Source: an uncultured Granulosicoccaceae bacterium | GTDB taxonomy: Bacteria > Pseudomonadota > Gammaproteobacteria > Granulosicoccales > Granulosicoccaceae | Assembly (NCBI GenBank): GCA_937998875.1 | Contig: CALLBO010000085.1 | Coordinates: 1 to 42,572 of the forward strand | Direction of reading: 5' to 3' | DNA: 42,572 bases | Shown here: in pieces, positions 7,052-15,823 of the stretch | Numbering within the stretch: position 1 is the first letter of the stretch | Layout: each line of letters starts with the position of its first letter | Position numbers and translations under genes: made by a program | Notes under the pieces: generated by a model | Told to the model about the DNA's origin: nothing | The model's database searches: none | Seen by the model: the letters and a program-made list of their open reading frames with translations, nothing else

Positions 7052-8391
7052 TTGCCGCCCTCTGATGGCTTAATATGAGCTATCGAACGGCGTGTTGGAT
7101 TGGCCAGCACATCCAGCAACTGATTTACGTCGGCAAGAGTGACTGACTTGATGTGTTCGATGTGCTTATCTCCAGCCACCGGGCTGATACCTTCACTCAG
7201 TTGCAATGCCATCCGACGGTAGTTATTGAACTGATCATCTATATTGCGTTGCTGTGTCTGCAACATTCTCTTGCGAACTCGCTCAAGAGTTTTTTCTGGA
7301 ATGCCACTCGCCGCAATCTCGAGCAGCGAGTCTTTGATTGCTTTTGTTGCCTGCGGCAGACTTACACCCTTGTCAGGTTCAGCATGCAGAGTAAACTCCA
7401 GCGTACCGCTTAGCAGACTGTACATTTCAATTGAAAATGATCGCAGTATGAAATTGTCCATTCGCAGCGGTCGAGCTACACCACCTTCAAGCGCTGAATC
7501 TATAACGTAATTAAGCATCCGCCGTGCGTACCAGCTTTTTACTTCACTCATGCTCTCGGGAAAATGCGACAACGATTTATACAAAAGACGTTCATAGTTA
7601 ACCTGATCATCTATAAATTCTGTCGTTTTATCATGGCTGTTACCAACATCCAGGTTACGCCACTGTGCTGCATGCAGATTACCACTTTTCAATTCGTCAA
7701 GGTGTTCATTGACGGCTTTAACTGCGTCATCATGCGATATATCACCAGATATGAACAACACAGAATTCTCCGGGTGATAAAAGCGACGATGAAAATCGAT
7801 CGCCGATTCAATGGTTAACGAATTTATTGACTCGGGTGTACCGATAACACTGCGGCTCACTGGGTGATCATTGTACAGATCTCGCAGTACTTCAGCGTGC
7901 ACACGCCGGTCAGGATTTTCTGAAACCCGCAGGTCATATTCCCTTGCTACCACTGATCGTTCGCGAATCATGAAGTCTTTAGCAAGATCAGGTGGCGTGT
8001 AAAGTCTGGCAATAAATTCCAGCATATCCGGCAGATCAACCCTTTCCGACTGATTGAAATAAGACGAGACAATCCCGTTGACCCAGGCATTGCCACCACG
8101 CGCATGTAAGCTGCGACCACCGGCGTTATCGGCATGCCAAAACATGAGATGTTCAAGGTAATGGGACAGGCCTTCCGGGCCCTCTGCATCTACTTCTCCG
8201 GCAAGTACAACAAGGGCTACAGTAACCGTGGAGGAAGATGGATTCTCTGAAAGATACACAGATTTGAAGTTGGTATCTGTATCGATCTGTATAAGCGATG
8301 CTGAAGCCGAGCCGGGCATGAGGGCAAGCAACAAAAACCACATTGTTGGAAACAGACCTGCCTGAATAACGCTGCGTGTAAAAGCTTGCAT
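7048..8391 (-). CDS. M16 family zinc metallopeptidase (active subunit)
   Basis: A 447-residue exported peptidase with an N-terminal signal sequence ending near PGSASASL (residues 26-33). The inverted zinc motif HxxEH is intact as His77-Tyr-Leu-Glu80-His81 in GLSHYLEHLMF, and the distal Glu151 in VVAREYDLR completes the site at the usual spacing of about 70 residues. The GNAWVNGIVSSYF stretch matches the family's substrate edge strand. It is the first gene of a two-gene unit with the inactive M16 partner, overlapping by four bases, an arrangement known in many proteobacteria (PqqL/YmxG-like pairs). The substrate is unknown; periplasmic peptide turnover or precursor processing are the usual roles. 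Confidence 0.88.
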   Translation of the reverse strand: MQAFTRSVIQAGLFPTMWFLLLALMPGSASASLIQIDTDTNFKSVYLSENPSSSTVTVALVVLAGEVDAEGPEGLSHYLEHLMFWHADNAGGRSLHARGGNAWVNGIVSSYFNQSERVDLPDMLEFIARLYTPPDLAKDFMIRERSVVAREYDLRVSENPDRRVHAEVLRDLYNDHPVSRSVIGTPESINSLTIESAIDFHRRFYHPENSVLFISGDISHDDAVKAVNEHLDELKSGNLHAAQWRNLDVGNSHDKTTEFIDDQVNYERLLYKSLSHFPESMSEVKSWYARRMLNYVIDSALEGGVARPLRMDNFILRSFSIEMYSLLSGTLEFTLHAEPDKGVSLPQATKAIKDSLLEIAASGIPEKTLERVRKRMLQTQQRNIDDQFNNYRRMALQLSEGISPVAGDKHIEHIKSVTLADVNQLLDVLANPTRRSIAHIKPSEGGK

Positions 8392-8564
8392 AAAACAACC
8401 CCCGTATGTCTAGCATATGGGACGCCGCCATAACGATCAAGTTGCGGTGTTCTGGTTGGCTGTCTGGTTGCAGCGTGTAGCTACTATCCTAAATACTAGC
8501 CCTGCATGTTCATGAAACGGCAAGCACAGGTTGCAGAGATGTGATTTCACAGTGGCCAATAGAG

Positions 8565-8585
8565 ATTCGACTTCTCGCGTCGAAT
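8565..8585 (-). terminator. weak hairpin after livF
   Basis: ATTCGAC and GTCGAAT are separated by seven bases, about 35 bases past the livF stop when read on the minus strand. No T-tract follows, so it is a weak candidate for the 3' end of the ABC transporter transcript. The remaining bases between livF and the M16 genes show no reading frame worth reporting. Confidence 0.3.
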
Positions 8586-8618
8586 GCTTACTGATATTTA
8601 TTTCATGAATAAACCGGG

Positions 8619-9314
8619 CTAGACCCCCAGGTACTGCTTGACCATCTCCGGTTGTTCTTTTAACACAGAAACATCCACCGTCTCCGCATCTACCCCGTGC
8701 TCCACAAAAGTAACGCGGTCGGCAACTGACAGAACCGCATCTACGTGTTGCTCTACCAGCACCACTGCAACGCCATTACCTTTCATCTCAACAATGACAT
8801 CGCGGATCAACGAGGTCATAGACGGCTGCAGACCTTCAGTAGGCTCATCCAGCAATATAACCTCTGGCCTGGTACAGATGGCTCTGGCCATGGCCAGCAT
8901 TTGTTGTTCACCACCAGAGAGTGTTTCAGCACGCTGCTTTAATCGCTCACGTAATCGCGGGAACAGTGATAATGCATACTCTTGCGTTTCCCGCCCTGCA
9001 CCACTGGCCATTAGTCCGACTTCCATATTCTGCCGAACACTCAACTCGGAGAATAGGCGTCTGCCCTGCGGGACATAGGCTATTCCCCTGGCAGGTCTGT
9101 CGTGAGCTGGCAATCCACTGATAGCCTCATCATCAAGTGTAATTGCGCCTTGTTGTAGCGGCAGGAGACCCATAATCGACTTCAGCGTCGTGGTTTTACC
9201 CGCACCGTTGCGGCCAAGCAGGCAAAGGATCTCTCCACGATTAACCGACAGTGAAAGACCAAACAATACCTGAACCCGGTCGTAGGCTACTTCTATTTTA
9301 TTAACGTGCAACAC
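8619..9314 (-). CDS. livF: branched-chain amino acid-type ABC transporter ATPase, LivF
   Basis: A 231-residue ATPase. Walker A is GRNGAGKTT (residues 34-42), the signature is LSGGEQQMLAMARA, Walker B is EVILLDEPTEGL, and the switch His is in VVLVEQHVDAVL. The E-Q-H and PTEGLQPS features are typical of LivF rather than LivG. Its ATG directly abuts the stop of livG (9315). It is the last gene of the transporter operon. The ligand is not defined by this subunit; related systems take up leucine-type amino acids, amides or urea. Confidence 0.92.
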   Translation of the reverse strand: MLHVNKIEVAYDRVQVLFGLSLSVNRGEILCLLGRNGAGKTTTLKSIMGLLPLQQGAITLDDEAISGLPAHDRPARGIAYVPQGRRLFSELSVRQNMEVGLMASGAGRETQEYALSLFPRLRERLKQRAETLSGGEQQMLAMARAICTRPEVILLDEPTEGLQPSMTSLIRDVIVEMKGNGVAVVLVEQHVDAVLSVADRVTFVEHGVDAETVDVSVLKEQPEMVKQYLGV

Positions 9315-10037
9315 TCAGGTTGACCCCAGGTAGGCGGTTTGCACTTCAGCATTACTTTTTATTTCTTCAGGTGTACCTTCTGCCAGTGTTTCACCGAAGT
9401 TAAGTACTGTAATGTAGTGTGCCGTTTGCATTACTACATCCATATTGTGCTCAATGAGCAGAATGGTTGTGTTTTCACTCAGCACCTTCACCAGCTGTAT
9501 AAATCCGTCTACCTCAGCAGCGGACAACCCCTGTGTCGGTTCATCCAGTATGAAGAGCTTTGGTGATTGTGCGAGCCCCATGCCGATCTCAAGCAGCCGC
9601 TGATGACCATAACTTAAGTCACCGGCTATCTGCCCGGTACGGTCTGCAAGGTAGACCTGCTCAAGTACCGCCATCACCTTATCGTTAACAACTGGTGCCG
9701 GGCCTTTTATGGCACGTCGGGCAGCAAGTGCAACATTCTCATGCACAGACAGGTTAGCAAACACCGAGGTAATCTGAAATGTGTATGCCATTCCCATAGA
9801 CATACGTTTGTGCGCGGGCAGTTCTGTCACATCGGTGTCTAGAAAGCTGACGCTGCCGCTGGTGCTCTTAATGCGGCCACTTAGCATACCGACAAAGGTC
9901 GTTTTACCTGCACCGTTAGGGCCGATAAGTGCTCTAACCTGCCCCTCGGGCAAATCAAAATCTACATCATTAACTGCTCGTAAACCGGAATAATGCTTTG
10001 ACAGCCCGCGAGTTGAAATAATGCTCATGGCAGCCAC
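9315..10037 (-). CDS. livG: branched-chain amino acid-type ABC transporter ATPase, LivG
   Basis: A 240-residue ATPase with Walker A GPNGAGKTT, the LivG-type signature LSYGHQRLLEIGMGLA in place of LSGGQ, Walker B LFILDEPTQGLS and switch His in LLIEHNMDVVM. It pairs with LivF as the second nucleotide-binding subunit. The start shown overlaps the end of livM by 13 bases; ATG 10028 (MSIISTRG) gives a more usual N-terminus and a shorter overlap. It follows livM and precedes livF without a gap, so translation is coupled. Confidence 0.92.
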   Translation of the reverse strand: MAAMSIISTRGLSKHYSGLRAVNDVDFDLPEGQVRALIGPNGAGKTTFVGMLSGRIKSTSGSVSFLDTDVTELPAHKRMSMGMAYTFQITSVFANLSVHENVALAARRAIKGPAPVVNDKVMAVLEQVYLADRTGQIAGDLSYGHQRLLEIGMGLAQSPKLFILDEPTQGLSAAEVDGFIQLVKVLSENTTILLIEHNMDVVMQTAHYITVLNFGETLAEGTPEEIKSNAEVQTAYLGST

Positions 10038-10966
10038 ACCAGTTTTTTACGCACAAGCCCGGCTATGCCGTGTGGCGCAAACAAAGTTAGCAGTATCAGC
10101 ACAAGACCCGCGATTAGCATATAGGCTTCAGTATATTCACTGGAAATATCGATCAGATAAAACATGAATACCGTGCCGATCAGCGGGCCGATTGTGGTCC
10201 CCGCTCCACCGAGCAAAACATAGAGCAATGGCAGAATAGAATATTGCACGGCTGCAAATGAAGCACCAGCGTAACCGAATAGCAAGGCATAAGCTGCTCC
10301 CGCAGCACCAGACATAGTACCGGAGATTATTACCGCCACTAATTTATGACGTTGTACATCATAGCCGAGCATGCGAGCGCGCTGTTCGTTTTCACGAATC
10401 GCCACCAGTGTTTTACCAAAACGCGAATGCACCAGCCACGCTATCAAAAAAAGACAAATCGAAAACAACACAAGCGCTGCGAAATATCGAGGAAACGGTT
10501 GAGACAGATCAAACCCGAACATACTACGTTGCGCTCTTTGAATCACAAAACCTTCGTCACCACGAGTGTACTTGCCGAAAAACAAAACGGTTAAAAACCC
10601 GGCTTGCGCAAACATCAGCGTCACAATCATAAACGCCACACCGGTCGTACGCAGTGCCAGAAACCCGATCACGCAGGATACAACCACCGCGGTAATCAAA
10701 CCGATGATCATCGCCAGCATGGGGGAAGCCTGCATAAACTGGATTGACAGGCCGAGCCCGTACATGCCACTGGCAAAAAATAGCGCGTGGCCGAGACTCA
10801 GCAGACCTGTATAACCAAACAACACGTTGTAGCCCATGGCAAACACTGCAAGAACGAGTATTCGAGCCAGATTCCCGCTGTGATATTCGGGCAGGACAAA
10901 AAACATCACCACCAGTAACGCAATGACAAAACTGTGCAGAAGCACACTTCGAGTGGCCTGACTCAT
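10025..10966 (-). CDS. livM: branched-chain amino acid-type ABC transporter permease, LivM
   Basis: A 313-residue permease with about nine membrane segments. The family motif LLSLGHALFFASGMYG lies near residues 54-69, and the cytoplasmic coupling loop FGKTLVAIRENEQRARMLGYD lies near residues 187-207; both are typical of LivM. The C-terminal LLGGAGTTIGPLIGT is another landmark. It overlaps livH by four bases and livG by 13 bases, consistent with strict co-expression. Confidence 0.92.
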   Translation of the reverse strand: MSQATRSVLLHSFVIALLVVMFFVLPEYHSGNLARILVLAVFAMGYNVLFGYTGLLSLGHALFFASGMYGLGLSIQFMQASPMLAMIIGLITAVVVSCVIGFLALRTTGVAFMIVTLMFAQAGFLTVLFFGKYTRGDEGFVIQRAQRSMFGFDLSQPFPRYFAALVLFSICLFLIAWLVHSRFGKTLVAIRENEQRARMLGYDVQRHKLVAVIISGTMSGAAGAAYALLFGYAGASFAAVQYSILPLLYVLLGGAGTTIGPLIGTVFMFYLIDISSEYTEAYMLIAGLVLILLTLFAPHGIAGLVRKKLVWLP

Positions 10967-11889
10967 TCGCGTCTTTTTCCAAACAACCCGTCAGGCTTGA
11001 ATATCAACACAAAGGCTACCAATAAGGTGGCTAGAATTTTTGCGAGTGTCGGGGTAAAAAACACCGAGATGATACCGTCACTCATACCAATCAAAATTGC
11101 CGCGACAACGGTGCCGAGCACACTGCCAAGTCCACCAATGATTACTACAATAAACGACAGCAGCAGCGGATCACCCCCCATCAGGTAGTGTGCCTGTTGA
11201 ATCGGTACCACCAGTACCGCGCCGAGGGCTGCAAGCGCTGCACCGAGACCAAAGACCAGCGCATAAACCCTACCCACAGCGATTCCGTGCGCCTGCGCCA
11301 TCTCCTGATCAAGTTGCGTGGCTCGCATGATCAGTCCGATTTTGGTTCGGGTCATCACCAGCCAGAGGATTAACAGAATCACAATTGCCGCGACAATCAC
11401 GGCAAGTTTATATGTCGTGGTGCTTAACCCCCATGGCCAGGTAAGAGCAAATCCTGATTCGCCAAACTCAAACCATGGCAACGCAATGCGTTGGTTAAAC
11501 GGCGCTTCAACCGGTCGAGCTTCCGGTCCAAAAGTCATCAACGTGGTTTGCTGAATCACATAGAGCAGGCCAATAGTCGCCACGATCGTGCGCTCCGGTT
11601 CATAGTCGATTTTATGCAAAACTAATCGATTACAAACCACAGCAATCACACCGACAATAATCGGCGCTGCTACGAGTGCGACTGTAAATCCAAGCGCTGG
11701 ATGACCTGCAATAAGAGACGTGATCCACCACGCAATCACCGCACCGAGCATAAAGAACTCACCATGCGCAACGTTCACAACCCGCATGATACCGAAAACA
11801 ATACTCAGTCCCACAGCAGTGAGTGCCAGTACCGCAGCTGTTATCGCACCCTCAAGTGAGGCAACAAACAGGTAGGGGCCAAAATCCAT
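10963..11889 (-). CDS. livH: branched-chain amino acid-type ABC transporter permease, LivH
   Basis: A 308-residue permease with about eight membrane segments. Landmarks are GIMRVVNVAHGEFFMLGA near residues 33-50, the coupling loop TKIGLIMRATQLDQEMAQAHGI, and VVIIGGLGSVLGTVVAAILIG near the C-terminus, all typical of LivH. It lies 87 bases after the binding-protein gene and is separated from it by a strong hairpin. Its stop overlaps the livM start by four bases. Confidence 0.92.
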   Translation of the reverse strand: MDFGPYLFVASLEGAITAAVLALTAVGLSIVFGIMRVVNVAHGEFFMLGAVIAWWITSLIAGHPALGFTVALVAAPIIVGVIAVVCNRLVLHKIDYEPERTIVATIGLLYVIQQTTLMTFGPEARPVEAPFNQRIALPWFEFGESGFALTWPWGLSTTTYKLAVIVAAIVILLILWLVMTRTKIGLIMRATQLDQEMAQAHGIAVGRVYALVFGLGAALAALGAVLVVPIQQAHYLMGGDPLLLSFIVVIIGGLGSVLGTVVAAILIGMSDGIISVFFTPTLAKILATLLVAFVLIFKPDGLFGKRRE

Positions 11890-11934
11890 TGCGATGCTGC
11901 TTTAGGTGGGGATGATGAAATCGGAAGTGAATTG

Positions 11935-11960
11935 TACTCCGGTCAACACTGACCGGAGTA
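11935..11960 (-). terminator. perfect 10-bp hairpin between binding-protein gene and livH
   Basis: TACTCCGGTC and GACCGGAGTA form a perfect stem with a six-base loop, 16 bases after the binding-protein stop on the minus strand. It is not followed by a long T-run (the next bases read CAATTCACTTCC). It is therefore better seen as an mRNA 3'-end stabiliser or partial terminator, which would give more binding protein than permease. Confidence 0.6.
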
Positions 11961-11976
11961 GCTTACACAAAGCAGA

Positions 11977-13296
11977 TTAGAAGGACATACTCGTGTAGTC
12001 GACTTCATCTTCGTAGAGCGTGTCTTCAATAGACGTAGTATGAGCAAGCACAAGCTTGCCTTCAGTTACTTTAGAAATGTATTGATGACCGAATGCCTGG
12101 TGGGTCTTACCATTAAACAACTTAGCACCTTGCGGGTGTTCAAAAGAATGTGGCATTTCAGTCATCGACTCAACTGCCTCGATCAGTTTCTGTCGATCTT
12201 TGGTGCCGCTGTAGCCGGATGCCTCCATACCGGCCTTAATGACATAAATAGTCTCCCAACAGCCAAACATATGAGCGTAGGTTGAGACGTCTTTGGCGTC
12301 ACTAATTGACGCGCCATTTGCATCAACTCCGACAGCTTCTCTATATGCCTTATCAAACTCTGACTGATCTTCCTGAGCGTAACGCGGGTTACCCTCCCAG
12401 AAATAGGTACCCTCAAGAAACTCAAGCCCCGGGCTCGCAAGGTCCACCGCTTCAAGGCTGTCTATAAAACCGAAAATCTCAGGCCGGTTTGGACCAAAGA
12501 ACTCACCCAGCTCTTTGACGAACGTCAGCACTGCAGGTCCTACCATTACGTGATAAACAACTTCGGTTTCACGAGGGATCTTTGGAAAGTATTTTGAGAA
12601 AGATGTTTCTGTTGGCGGGATTGCTATTTTTTCGAGTACTTCACCGCCCAATGCCTCAAATGCTGCGGTAAAGTAATCGCGGTGATCATGGCCGAATGCA
12701 AAATCCGGATAGATCATGGTGACTTTCTTACCAAGATTCTCTTTGATAAATGGCCCCATGGCTTCCACCTGACTTTTCACATCGGTGATGCCCGGCTGCA
12801 ATGTGTAACGATTCAACGCACCGCTGGCGACGTGATGCCCTTCTGAGACCACAAAATAGGGAATGGCAAGTTCACCTGCACGCGGTGCCGAACCGTAAAC
12901 AACGTGACTGAACAAAGTGCCAAACGCGACATCACACTTATGTTTAGTGGCAAGTTTCTCAACCACCTCTGCACCGCGCTTGGGATCGGTACCATCGTCT
13001 TCCGCCACAATCTCAATGGGCCTGCCGTTAATTCCACCTTCATCATTGATTCTTTTTACTACCGCTTCAGTTGTACGGTCGTACCAGCGCCCATAGGCTG
13101 CACCAATACCGGTACGATGCACCTGAAAACCGATTCGGATCGGTTCGTCCGATGCGTGTGCGCAGCCAATAATGCCGGGCAATGCACCAATACCTGCGAC
13201 TGCCCCCGCCCCGGCACCTAATGTTTTCAGCGCGGTTCGACGATTCATTCGAGAGGAAGTACCGGCAATGCCGGGAGTATTTTTTCGGTCAGCCAT
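11977..13296 (-). CDS. ABC transporter substrate-binding protein, LivK/amide-binding type, probable Tat export
   Basis: A 439-residue type I periplasmic binding protein (Peripla_BP_6 family). The N-terminus has a twin-arginine signal, MNRRTALKTLGAGAGAVAG, which is less common than Sec export for this family. The mature part shows IRIGFQVHRTGIGAAYG, then ERINDEGGINGRPIEIV-like residues (VKRINDEGGINGR), and DDGTDPKRGAEVVEKL, which are standard LivK/UrtA/AmiC-like features. It is the first gene before livHMGF and supplies the ligand to that transporter. The ligand could be branched-chain amino acids, short amides or urea derivatives; sequence alone does not decide. The strong downstream hairpin suggests it is made in excess over the permease. 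Confidence 0.9.
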   Translation of the reverse strand: MADRKNTPGIAGTSSRMNRRTALKTLGAGAGAVAGIGALPGIIGCAHASDEPIRIGFQVHRTGIGAAYGRWYDRTTEAVVKRINDEGGINGRPIEIVAEDDGTDPKRGAEVVEKLATKHKCDVAFGTLFSHVVYGSAPRAGELAIPYFVVSEGHHVASGALNRYTLQPGITDVKSQVEAMGPFIKENLGKKVTMIYPDFAFGHDHRDYFTAAFEALGGEVLEKIAIPPTETSFSKYFPKIPRETEVVYHVMVGPAVLTFVKELGEFFGPNRPEIFGFIDSLEAVDLASPGLEFLEGTYFWEGNPRYAQEDQSEFDKAYREAVGVDANGASISDAKDVSTYAHMFGCWETIYVIKAGMEASGYSGTKDRQKLIEAVESMTEMPHSFEHPQGAKLFNGKTHQAFGHQYISKVTEGKLVLAHTTSIEDTLYEDEVDYTSMSF

Positions 13297-13396
13297 GGTT
13301 TTAATCCTGCGTCTGGTTGTGCGCTCATTTAACTAGCCTGCTGCGCGAGACACTGGCGTTTACCAGTTGCGTTTACTGGCCTTTATAGTGCGGCAA

Positions 13397-14857
13397 TCAA
13401 GCGCCTTTTGGCGCAGCAAGCAGCCACAACCCTATAAAAGTGTAAACGACCATGAACACCGCCAGCGGTACCTGACTGACGATAGCACGCCTCGCATTAC
13501 CAAACAATTCTACCGCGATGGCATGTGCCAGCAACACCGAAATCACATGCCCGGTGACTACTGCACCGGCCTGAGTTAACCAGATGGTCTTTACTGATGC
13601 CGGGGTATTCATAAAACCGGTCGTCACATAATACGGACCCAGATTAAGATGATCCGCACCGCTACTCATCGGATCTGAAAGTGCCGCAATCGCATACTGA
13701 CCATTAACCAGAAAAGTGACCAGGTAATGTGCAAAGTGATACGCATAGGCGATTGGTAGCAGCGAGACCGCCAGTGCACAGAATGCTGTGGTAAAACTGG
13801 GTTGATGCGCTGCCGTGGTGTTACGGTTTGCGACACACACACCTGCGTAAACACAGAGCCCATAGACTACAACAAGAAGAATATTTGTAGCGACGAGGCC
13901 CAATACCGTCTCACTGACTATCGCAGAGCGCCCGGGGAATTCCAGTGGATTAACACCGATAAAAGCAAGCCATGCGAACGTTTCATTCAATCCATCAAAA
14001 CTGCCACAACCAAGTAGCACAAGAACAAAGATCGAGGCACTGACAGAAGTCGCTTTTGAACGAATCAACTTCCAACCAGGCAACCCGACCTGCAATGCAC
14101 CACTGCCGGACGCAGTTTTCGCAATTCGAGCGACAGAGAGTTGCGAAAATCGATTCATAAAGACCGAAAAACACTCACCCTGTTGCAACCACCGCTCGCC
14201 AAACAGCAACAGGCAACTCATCGTAAAACACCAGTACCCGACAACAAAAAAAGACAGTCGGCGGGGTATGTCAGGTGCGATGTCAGCCAGAGCAAATGAG
14301 GTGAACAACAAAAATATCGCTATAGCAGGCCAGCAACCGATAAATTGCGGCAGCAAAATTGGAGAACTCCAGCCGGCTGAATGCACAATGCGGAAAAGTC
14401 CCGTCCATGGATTCACCCAACGCCAGATATCACCAACCAATCCCTGCAGAACCGGTAGTCCTATCCACCAGATCGTCCATATAAAAAGTGGTAACAGATT
14501 TTCAAGTGGATCGCGGGTACCGGTAAGTCCAATCGATAACAGCACAACAAGCAACAATAATGAGAGCAAACTTGAGATTGTCCCGGCCTTGTTGTGATCG
14601 GGGCTTCGAACCGCAAACAAACAAAAGCACTTAAAAAGTCGGGCCGACAGCGAGGTGGTTAAGAACATGACCAACAACAATGTCAGCAACACCGCCAGGA
14701 CACCCGAAGCAATGTAAAAATCAGTCGGTAGCAACAGCACCAGGCCCTGCTCAGATACATGGGCCGCCGCGGCTCCAGGCACCGCCTGCAACATAATGAC
14801 TGTCAATTTACTGAGTGAAAGCCAATGCCTTGCGGTAAAATAACTGCCTAGCGGCAT
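13397..14857 (-). CDS. polytopic membrane protein of unknown function
   Basis: A 486-residue protein with roughly 10-12 hydrophobic segments. The best marked stretch is DPLENLLPLFIWTIWWIGLP followed by GLVGDIWRWVNPW near residues 115-150. It resembles a poorly characterised family of integral membrane proteins, some of which carry the name fenitrothion hydrolase in databases; that name is probably not informative about function here. No catalytic or transporter motif is recognised. It starts just before the divergent YiiX-like gene and lies 100 bases upstream of the Liv-type binding-protein gene in the same direction, so it may be co-transcribed. A role in uptake or processing of the same solute is only a guess. 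Confidence 0.65.
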   Translation of the reverse strand: MPLGSYFTARHWLSLSKLTVIMLQAVPGAAAAHVSEQGLVLLLPTDFYIASGVLAVLLTLLLVMFLTTSLSARLFKCFCLFAVRSPDHNKAGTISSLLSLLLLVVLLSIGLTGTRDPLENLLPLFIWTIWWIGLPVLQGLVGDIWRWVNPWTGLFRIVHSAGWSSPILLPQFIGCWPAIAIFLLFTSFALADIAPDIPRRLSFFVVGYWCFTMSCLLLFGERWLQQGECFSVFMNRFSQLSVARIAKTASGSGALQVGLPGWKLIRSKATSVSASIFVLVLLGCGSFDGLNETFAWLAFIGVNPLEFPGRSAIVSETVLGLVATNILLVVVYGLCVYAGVCVANRNTTAAHQPSFTTAFCALAVSLLPIAYAYHFAHYLVTFLVNGQYAIAALSDPMSSGADHLNLGPYYVTTGFMNTPASVKTIWLTQAGAVVTGHVISVLLAHAIAVELFGNARRAIVSQVPLAVFMVVYTFIGLWLLAAPKGA

Positions 14858-14955
14858 TTACTCATAACCCCATATTCCTGCGTGTTTGCCGAGTTGTTGC
14901 CTTTAGGCATTCTGCCCATTCATGAACTTCGTAGAAATCTTTTAATCAGACAGGT

Positions 14956-15774
14956 ATGGAAATCAACCCAATGATACGCTTCACCAGCAAATTGCTGGCG
15001 AAGTATCTAACCCGGACTGTCACCAGCTACCGACCCTTTTCCGTGCATCGCAGCAACGAGCTGGCGGCTTTGATGCAACCCGGAGACATTCTACTCGTTG
15101 AGGGCGATCAGCGTATCAGCTCTGCAATAAAATACCTGACTCAGTCAACCTGGTCGCACGCGGCATTCTATATCGACAAGATGCCGAATGGAGCAGAGGG
15201 TTACGCCGGAGACCGCCTGTTAATAGAGGCCGATCTCGAAAACGGCGTTACTGCCGTACCGTTATCTAAATACAGCAAACACAACATCCGGATCTGCAGG
15301 CCATTGAACCTTACAGATCCGGATCGCACCCGGCTTTGCGACTTCATGGTAAACAGTCTCGGCATGGAATACGACCTGAAAAATATAACTGACCTGATGC
15401 GCTATCTATTGCCAAACCCGCCGGTCCCCAGGCGCTGGCGTCGCCGCATGCTGGCGCTTGGCAGCGGTGATCCCACCAGAGCCATCTGCTCCACGTTGAT
15501 CGCACAGGCGTTTCAGTCAATTCGGTATCCGATTCTGCCTGATCGTGTGTGCACTGAACTTGAGGGCAATGTGTTTAAAGAACTCATGCACATCCGGCAT
15601 CACAGCCTGTTTGCCCCGCGGGACTTTGATATCTCTCCGTATTTTCAGATCGTCAAACCGGAGCTGCAGGAAGATTTCGACTACCGGACTATTGACTGGC
15701 ATCAACATTCACCGGAATTCATCGAATCCGGCAACAAGGCGATCTGTCCTCCGTCGGATTCATCGACTGCGTAA
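14956..15774 (+). CDS. YiiX/YebB-like NlpC/P60-superfamily (permuted papain-fold) hydrolase
   Basis: A 272-residue protein with the circularly permuted NlpC/P60 arrangement. PGDILLVEGDQRISSAIKYLTQ leads to His68 in TWSHAAFYI, Glu91 in LLIEADLENGV is the likely third residue, and the nucleophile Cys178 is in AICSTLIAQAF. This order (His, then acidic residue, then Cys) is typical of the YiiX/Orthopox-G6R type. Such enzymes act on amide or ester bonds in cell-wall peptides or lipids; the substrate is not evident. No signal peptide is clear. It diverges from the polytopic membrane protein gene and precedes the EamA gene by 49 bases. Confidence 0.8.
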   Translation: MEINPMIRFTSKLLAKYLTRTVTSYRPFSVHRSNELAALMQPGDILLVEGDQRISSAIKYLTQSTWSHAAFYIDKMPNGAEGYAGDRLLIEADLENGVTAVPLSKYSKHNIRICRPLNLTDPDRTRLCDFMVNSLGMEYDLKNITDLMRYLLPNPPVPRRWRRRMLALGSGDPTRAICSTLIAQAFQSIRYPILPDRVCTELEGNVFKELMHIRHHSLFAPRDFDISPYFQIVKPELQEDFDYRTIDWHQHSPEFIESGNKAICPPSDSSTA

Positions 15775-15823
15775 CAGGTTGTTTTGAATTTCGACCACAC
15801 GGGTCACACTCAGGCAGTCCGGT

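Noticed and set aside
15517..15708. Small antisense frames inside the YiiX-like and other genes
   Set aside because: Shadows of real genes on the other strand.
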